This document shows positions 57,751-64,000 of a DNA stretch of 64,000 bases, piece by piece (position 1 is the stretch's first letter; the number at the start of each line of letters is the position of its first letter). The DNA is from Larus michahellis (taxonomy: Eukaryota; Chordata; Aves; Charadriiformes; Laridae). The notes beneath the pieces are model-generated. The model worked only from the letters and a program-made list of their open reading frames with translations, was not told where the DNA came from and ran no database searches. Made by a program: the position numbers and the translations under genes. Location: NCBI RefSeq assembly GCF_964199755.1, contig NC_133903.1, positions 57,480,739 to 57,544,738 of the forward strand, given 5' to 3'.

Positions 57751-60700
57751 ACGTTCATGTTCACTGAGCTTCTTACAGACACAAGGAATTACTGGTGTCA
57801 CTAAAAGCCACTTGCTGAAACCCAAACTCCATTATTGGTGGAACGGGAGGTATGTAGGCATGGTGCTACAAAAACGTGCCGACATGCACTGGTCTCCTAT
57901 AAGATTCTGGTTTATTATCATCCAATTTAATGTAAAAACCTGCAAAAGTGCTGGACAGCTTGTTGCAACTTTGCAATCTTACAGAAAAGCACAGATACGA
58001 CTGAAAACTAAGCTCTTAAAATTCGTGCGATGGCCATGAATGTTGCACAGAGGCTGCCAGTATCTGAGGAGCCTTCCTGAGTAACTCACTTTGGATGCTC
58101 TCTCTTCGTCTGCAGCTGAAGGACTGAACCCTGCGGTATTACCAGGCACAAATCTCTGTCAGGGTCGGGAGCAGGGACCTGACGCAAGACAAACGTAACA
58201 GGATGAGGTTCCCCGAGCCCTCGCTGCTCCCCGACACTCCCATCGACAGAACTTGTTCCTTGGAGCAACACACACCACACACGTTTTAATTGCTGCCTTT
58301 ACCAGGAGCTTTGTGTCACTGGAAGCCACACAATTTGACTGTTTCCTTTGAGCTCCTAATGCCTTATCATAAATATTTCTAGGGTCACATTTTCCTTTGC
58401 ATTATATTAACAGAGCTGCGATGTGATTATTGTGATTACAGCAGCATACCACAGGAAATCTGGCCCAATTCTTTAATCACACAGCACTCATAGCTCATAG
58501 TAATGAACCCTCATTCAATAATTTTGGATTTACTATTCTAGCTCACTCCCCTCGAATCTGTGATTTACTGCCGCATTACCTTTCTTTTTCCACTCTCGCT
58601 AATTTTCAAGGGTCTGCAACGTATCATTGTGGAGTTCTCCAGCCTCTCTGCAGAGTCGAATAAAAAACATTTCTCATGCCGAGTTGTTTAGGAACAGGAT
58701 GTATAGCTACTCCATAACAAGGGCGTTCAGAGGGTTATATAAATGGCTCGCACTATTTTAGAGATGGAACCAATAAAAAATTCAGGGTAGAGATTTCAGA
58801 CAGTCTAAAGTGCCAGACATGTTCTTATATATCTTTATAAATCTCTCAGCTAAGGTTATCATTCACTGAACCTACTCTAAACAGCATAGCTTCTTCAAGT
58901 GAGTATGTCAATAGCGGAGTCATTTCAGCCTAGTTCCCCTTAACATCTTCCCTCATCCTTCACTCTGCTTTAATCTAATTAGGGTCTTACACAGCACAGG
59001 CACCGAGAGATCCTGGGATTTCCATACCATCTAATTGTTCATTGCCATTGCCAACTATTCTGCAACAGAAGACGGAGTTTTTCAGCCCCCTGACTCTGGA
59101 ATTATCTCCTGTCATTGACTGACGGGGATCCAGGTCTGTTGATCTTCAGGACACACAGCAAAACCTATTCCCTCAGCCATTTCCCAAGAAGAAATCTTTG
59201 TACTGAGTTTGAATTTTCTGTCATGGAAAATCTCTAGCACGTGTGTTTTCGAAACATGGTCAGAAAGTAGTAAGATGGAAACTTTTAAAAAAATCAAGAG
59301 GCAAACAATAAAGATAAATCAATCGAAGCGGCAAAGGGAGATATAAAACCTATCTCCAAAACCCAGCCAAGAAAAAGAAGCAAACAACCTTGCTGTGCTC
59401 CAAACACGCCAGGTAGTGCTACCGCTGCACAGCAAGGGCGTCTCAGCTCCAAACACCACGTTCTTAATACTGACAGAAATAAATGGTTGAAAAGAAAGAA
59501 AAACAGCTTGATGACTATCATTATTTGCCTTCGCTGCCTGCAGCCTATATAATTTGATCGTAATTAATAAACGAGGCAGTGGTGTGAGCATCCCCAGTTC
59601 ACACCGTTGTGTCCACAGTAGCTTCAGGAATGGGCTCTAAGGAAAGATGGAAGCGGCCTGCACGTTAATTTTCAAGAAAGGCAGCACAGGAGAGATCTGA
59701 GGAAAAGCAGAAGCAGAGGGAGTAATTTGGGTTCTGGTAACTACAGCTCATTCCGCAGAAGTAAAACAGCTGAGGCTGTTGGCACTGTAATTCAGACATC
59801 CGACTCAGCACATGCTGAGAATGCTGTTAGTAGTTTTAAACAAAAAAGTGTGATATTATCAACCTTGGGACAAAATGGTGTCAAGGAAATCAGCGGTGCT
59901 GGCAGCAGCTCAGTGCTGCGACTCTGGGAAGTGTAACTATTCCACAGAAAAACCGCGAGGGGAGAGGCAGAGGCGGAGATCTGCCCTTCTCCCCGGGGCT
60001 CGTGACTCCGCTGCTGTGCCGGGTACCTCGGCTGTGACTGCCAGAGCAGCCAAAGCACAGCCCCACACGGCTTTTCACATGGCAGCAAGGGGTTTTAGCA
60101 ATGATAATTAAAACACCTTGTAAAACTAACTTTTCTTTTTATTTAAAGTGAATCAGACTGTCATCATGGCCCGAGGATCAATGTACTCCCACCCCAGCAG
60201 CCTGCCAGGGAGGAAACCCCAGAAATCCAGCCCAGCATCAGACTGGTAGAACTGTATAGTGGGTTCTACCTTTCCAGTATTAGACATGTGTTTCTCCTCC
60301 AGAAGTTAGCCGCAATTTCTCCTTTTGAGCAGTGGCCACTGTTGAGTAACACACTGTAAAGTAACGCACAGTCAAGTAACTCCGCGGACAGCCAGGCTGA
60401 GAGAGTTTGGTCCAGAGAGAAAACACCACCAGGTAACAAACACCTGAGGAACCCTGGAGGGGCAGCAGTGCCAGGGCCAGCACCAGCTCCGGCTGCAGTG
60501 TGGGAGCCACAGGACTGGGGCAGCAGCAGCGTGGCCACCGGTCGCTCCCCGGCAGTGACCCCGCACAGACACGGCAGTGCCCTGGGGCTCTGCCAAGCCT
60601 GGCCCTGAAAGAGCTACAGGAGTATTTAGAGCCAGCTTACAATGACATCCTCGCTGCACTGCCAGGAGAAACGTGCCTGAGCAATAAACCCCGAGCTGTG

Positions 60701-61800
60701 CTCGGGGGGACAGGCCGACGGCGGCTGTGTCCGGGCTGCAAGCACCACTCCCAAGCCCACGGCACTTCTCCACTGCGCACCAGACACAGGGATGGGCAGG
60801 GTGACGGCCAAGATGAGCTGATGCTCTGCCCCGTCAGGGAGAAGACAAACATAAAACCCCAAAAACACAGCTCCTGAAGCTCGGAGTGATTGAAAGTAGG
60901 AAATGACCAGTCCCCAGGCAGGCGCAAGGCTCCTCCTCGCACCCTCCCCTCCACTGGCAGCACAGCCGGGGGCCTGCGAGGACACCCGAGGGAAAGCTCT
61001 TCTCTCACGGAATTAAAGAGCTAAGGTGAAGTAGTAAGGATGAAAATAAAACTATGAAATTAGTTTTTCACAAATTAAATAAAAAATGAGTCATATGAAA
61101 ATTAAGAATTACGAGAAATTGAACAGAGGTTCTTACTCAAACAGCTGAATCCAAAGCCACCTTTTCTGGATTTAGTTGTCATACAGAGACATATTATTTC
61201 CAGTGAGTTTCATATTAGGTACGTCTCTGATTCTCCCTACAATTGATAACAAACACCAATTCTTTGTACTACTATTATAATAATTGTTTGGAATTGTTAT
61301 TACTATTATGAATGCAGAGGATAGAAATTTAAAGTAGCACACAAATTCATTGGAAAAATGCATTTTTAAAGATCAGAAGTCAAATCTGAAATGGCAGGCG
61401 CAAGCAATACTCCTCTCTGCGCAAAAGATGTTGATCTTCACAGCTACAGAAATGTTTGTTCAGTAGTTTCCATTTTAATACAAGCTTAAGATATTAAAAT
61501 TAGAGTTGGGTGAAAAATGTTTAGCTAAATAATTTCAGGTATATGTTCATAAATTCCACTATAGTTAGGCAAAAGCATAAAAAAGTTCAAAACTAATCAT
61601 TTTTTCTTTTTCCTTTTGTTCCAGTTTTTGAGTCCAATAAGGAAAAAAGAAAATCTCTGAACCTGAACCCGGTTGTTTTCTGCAGGCACGGGCCCTCCCC
61701 ACAGCCCCCACAGCCCCCCATGGCCGGGCTGGGTTTCCTCCTGGCAGTGGCACTGGCTGAACCCCTTTGGTGCTGCGCAGCACAAGCTCTTCTGTCCCCA

Positions 61801-61873
61801 GCTGCGGTGGCCGTGGAGGCGGTGGCCGTGGCAGCGGAGGCCGTGGTGGTGGTGGCCATGGCGGTGGTGGCCT
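61801..61873. repeat. degenerate GGCGGTGGCCGTGG minisatellite
   Basis: Irregular repetition of GGTGGCCGTGG and GGAGGCCGTGG units. It translates as Ala/Val repeats on plus and Ala/Thr or His/Gly repeats on minus, which explains the overlapping open frames. No coding support. Confidence 0.85.
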
Positions 61874-62692
61874 CCAGTGCGGGCGCGTCCCACCTGGCGC
61901 CCAGGAGCACTCCCGGTGGGAGCCTGCGGCAGCCCCTTGTCTGTCACTGGCCTTGTCGGGGTGTCGTTGTTCCTCCTCCTCCGGCCCTAGGAAGACACAG
62001 CTCCTGGGGTCAGGTCTGGGATCCTTTCTGTGCAACGAATAAACTGTTCCCCACTCGTGCTACTCCATGTTAAGATGCTGTTGCTGTCCAAGGGGGCACA
62101 AGCCAACTCCTCACGTCTTTGCCATCTCATTAATTTCTGTGCTGTTTCCGACTGCCTCGCCTCCTCCTTCCAGAGCAGGTGAAAGAGCAGCGCTTGTATT
62201 TTCCATAAAATTATTTCGCCCTGCATCTGAACAAGGGTCAATGAAAATGAAAGCTGTGATGGAAATAGTTAAAAAGCGACAAAATCTCTGCTAACTCTCC
62301 AGAGTGGCAGAGCCTGGAGCGACCGCGGGATCAAAGGCCGGTGCGCCTGGACGCCGTCAGGGCGGCAGCTCCACGCCGAGCTCACAGCATGCTCCGAGGA
62401 AAGCCAGTGACCTCCCAAAGGGCTGCGGGCAGAGAGGTGCCGCCGGCAGAGCGGGGCCGGAGCCCAGCCTGGGCCAGGGCAGCCTGAGGGGCAGCGTGAC
62501 GGCGAGAGGCACTCGCTGCCACCAGCAAGGCGGTAAGGGCCGGCTGAAATCACCGTGTGGGAAGCTCCAAAAACCACACGGGGATATTCTTCACTCGCCA
62601 GGCAGTTCTGCTGAGGAACCTGCTGCCAGCGTGGCTCTGGATGACAAACGCATTCAGCGAAGGTGAGGAAAGTGGCTACTCACGTTCATAAA

Positions 62693-62728
62693 GGACGTTC
62701 GTACAGCAGAGGACATTCGTACACCAGA
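62693..62728. repeat. 18-bp tandem duplication
   Basis: Units GGACGTTCGTACAGCAGA (62693-62710) and GGACATTCGTACACCAGA (62711-62728) differ at two positions. Confidence 0.93.
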
Positions 62729-64000
62729 GGCTGTCAAACATGAAGATGGAGCCCCCAGAGCAGGATTCTCCGTTATCTGAGTGCAGGGTCCTTCTGACGG
62801 GAAAACCACAATTTCCTTCATAACCAGAAAAAGGATTAAGGACGAAACCAAGAGTAGGACATTTCACAAACACGACTATTTCTTTTGTTCTGCAAATCTC
62901 ACCGATCTTTCGTCTGACATTAACAAGGATGGCTCTGAATTCTTCTACTACGTTAGTAGCTCAGATCCATGTGCCAACAACAACCAGTGCACAGCTGTGG
63001 CAGAGAGGCCTGTCCCAGTTCCCAGGACACAGCACTACATCCATGCTGGAGCGCTGGCGCAGTCGGAACGAGGGGTCTATACCAAACCACTCCTCGCGCT
63101 GAGGTCATTCTTTGAGTAAACTGAGGATAGATGGTGGTTTCCAGTGGGATATCAAGGTTTAGTTATTTGACTGAGAATGTACAACTGGAGCAAGCAAAAG
63201 TAAACTGTAAAAAGAGTTTCCTAGGTATATAAATAAACATAAACGCTAACACAAACAATTATATCAGATTATGGCAAGTACAGCAGACAATAGTTTGTTG
63301 CATTGTCTCATTCTTACTATAGGGCGCACTGTGACCTTTAGGGATTTTAATAAATCAGCTCCTGATGACAATACAAGTAAATGAGAGTGAAACAGGTTTG
63401 TGATTACAGCTGAGGCCCAGGACTTGGGAGAGTTGATTTCTTGTCTTTCACTTTCCTGTAGATTCTCGGTGTGACTTTAAACATATTCCCCATTTTTTGG
63501 TGCTGTATTTTGCCCATCTTTCCATACCGCAAACTACAGTTGCCCTTTTAACATGAGCTGTACTCTCAAAGGGTGACTGCGATACACCCAAAGCAGCAGG
63601 TAAAACACATGCGAATAACGACCGCAGTACCAGACACCTTGGCCTTACCCCGTTCTCCTGTGAAGATGCCTTCAGAGCAGAGCTTCGGGTGGCTGCTTTG
63701 CAAGCACCAGGTATCAAACCTCTCGCGGAGGCCTTTGAGGGCAGCTGAGCTGTTACGAAGTGTATCCAAGGTACAGTCGTATCTAAGAACAACCTGTGGG
63801 TCAGCCTGAGCGGCGGGTCACTGGTGTTGGTGCCTGGGAGACGCCGGGGAGACAGGGTGGCCTTGCACCGGACAGGCACTGCCTGGGCACCAAGCACGGG
63901 CACGGAACGCCTGCACACGCAAACGTGTCGTAGGGAATGACCCCGAGGTTTCCACTGCTCGCCCAGGAGAACACCAGCTGGCATTACAGACATTTCTGAG

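Larger units (their letters stand above)
57751..64000. other. intergenic, right end of window
   Basis: No coding exon recognised. 58,320-58,780 looks like conserved noncoding DNA. A GTGGCC-type repeat lies at 61,801-61,873 and a short tandem repeat at 62,693-62,728. AT-rich sequence at 63,130-63,420 may also be conserved. Confidence 0.5.

Noticed and set aside
59640-59850. Possible old LINE reverse-transcriptase remnant (TAATTTTCAAGAAAGGC, then GTAACTACAG)
   Set aside because: Only two short word matches, with stops and gaps between; not enough to call an element.
63052-63080. tRNA A-box-like word (GCTGGCGCAGTCGG)
   Set aside because: No matching B box, anticodon arm or acceptor stem nearby.
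38566-64000. Search for LHX8 exons, the expected next gene
   Set aside because: No LIM-domain Cys/His pattern and no homeodomain segment in any frame; the gene presumably lies to the right of the window.
1-64000. CRISPR arrays, phage or bacterial defence systems, operons
   Set aside because: Spliced vertebrate genes and avian LINEs throughout; no spaced direct-repeat arrays or prokaryotic genes.

Overview
This is a window of vertebrate nuclear DNA, almost certainly from a bird. The basis is: spliced genes with GT-AG introns and vertebrate-type protein sequences; CpG-island promoters; several CR1 LINE fragments, including ones ending in the avian CR1 3' octamer (ATTCTGTG type); and short introns. 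Gene order ERICH3(-) - CRYZ(-) - TYW3(+) matches the synteny I know from the human 1p31 locus. No prokaryotic, viral or CRISPR-like system is present.

Left part (1-17,524, minus strand): the 5' part of ERICH3 (glutamate-rich 3, a ciliary protein). Ten coding exons are visible from the start codon at 17,524 down to about 1,121. The remaining exons, expected to encode the long Glu-rich C-terminus, lie beyond the left edge. Nearly all junctions keep frame. The exon 5/6 junction is the exception and is flagged. The large first intron holds GC-rich stretches and old repeats. The first exon lies in a CpG island (about 17,130-17,800).

Middle (18,041-24,000 intergenic; 24,220-29,763 CRYZ, minus; 31,529-38,565 TYW3, plus): CRYZ (zeta-crystallin/quinone oxidoreductase) reconstructs from eight coding exons into exactly 329 codons. 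TYW3 (wybutosine-synthesis methyltransferase) reconstructs from six exons into 260 codons. The two genes diverge from one GC-rich CpG island (about 30,590-31,740). It carries a dense array of GC boxes and, about 40 bp before the TYW3 ATG, an imperfect 22/23-nt inverted repeat.

Right part (38,566-64,000): no protein-coding gene that I can support. LHX8 would be expected further right from synteny, but no LIM-domain or homeodomain exon is visible here. The region has an orphan CpG island (about 42,930-44,130), several AT-rich stretches that look like conserved noncoding (enhancer-like) DNA, some short tandem repeats, and one well-preserved CR1 3' fragment on the minus strand (57,275-57,750).

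The most notable unexplained items are: (i) a 225-bp near-identical direct repeat, one copy just upstream of ERICH3 and one downstream of TYW3, 22.3 kb apart; (ii) the inverted repeat at the TYW3 promoter; (iii) the orphan CpG island; (iv) the ERICH3 exon 5/6 frame problem; and (v) layered CR1 insertions of different ages next to ERICH3 exon 4. I found no new biological system.
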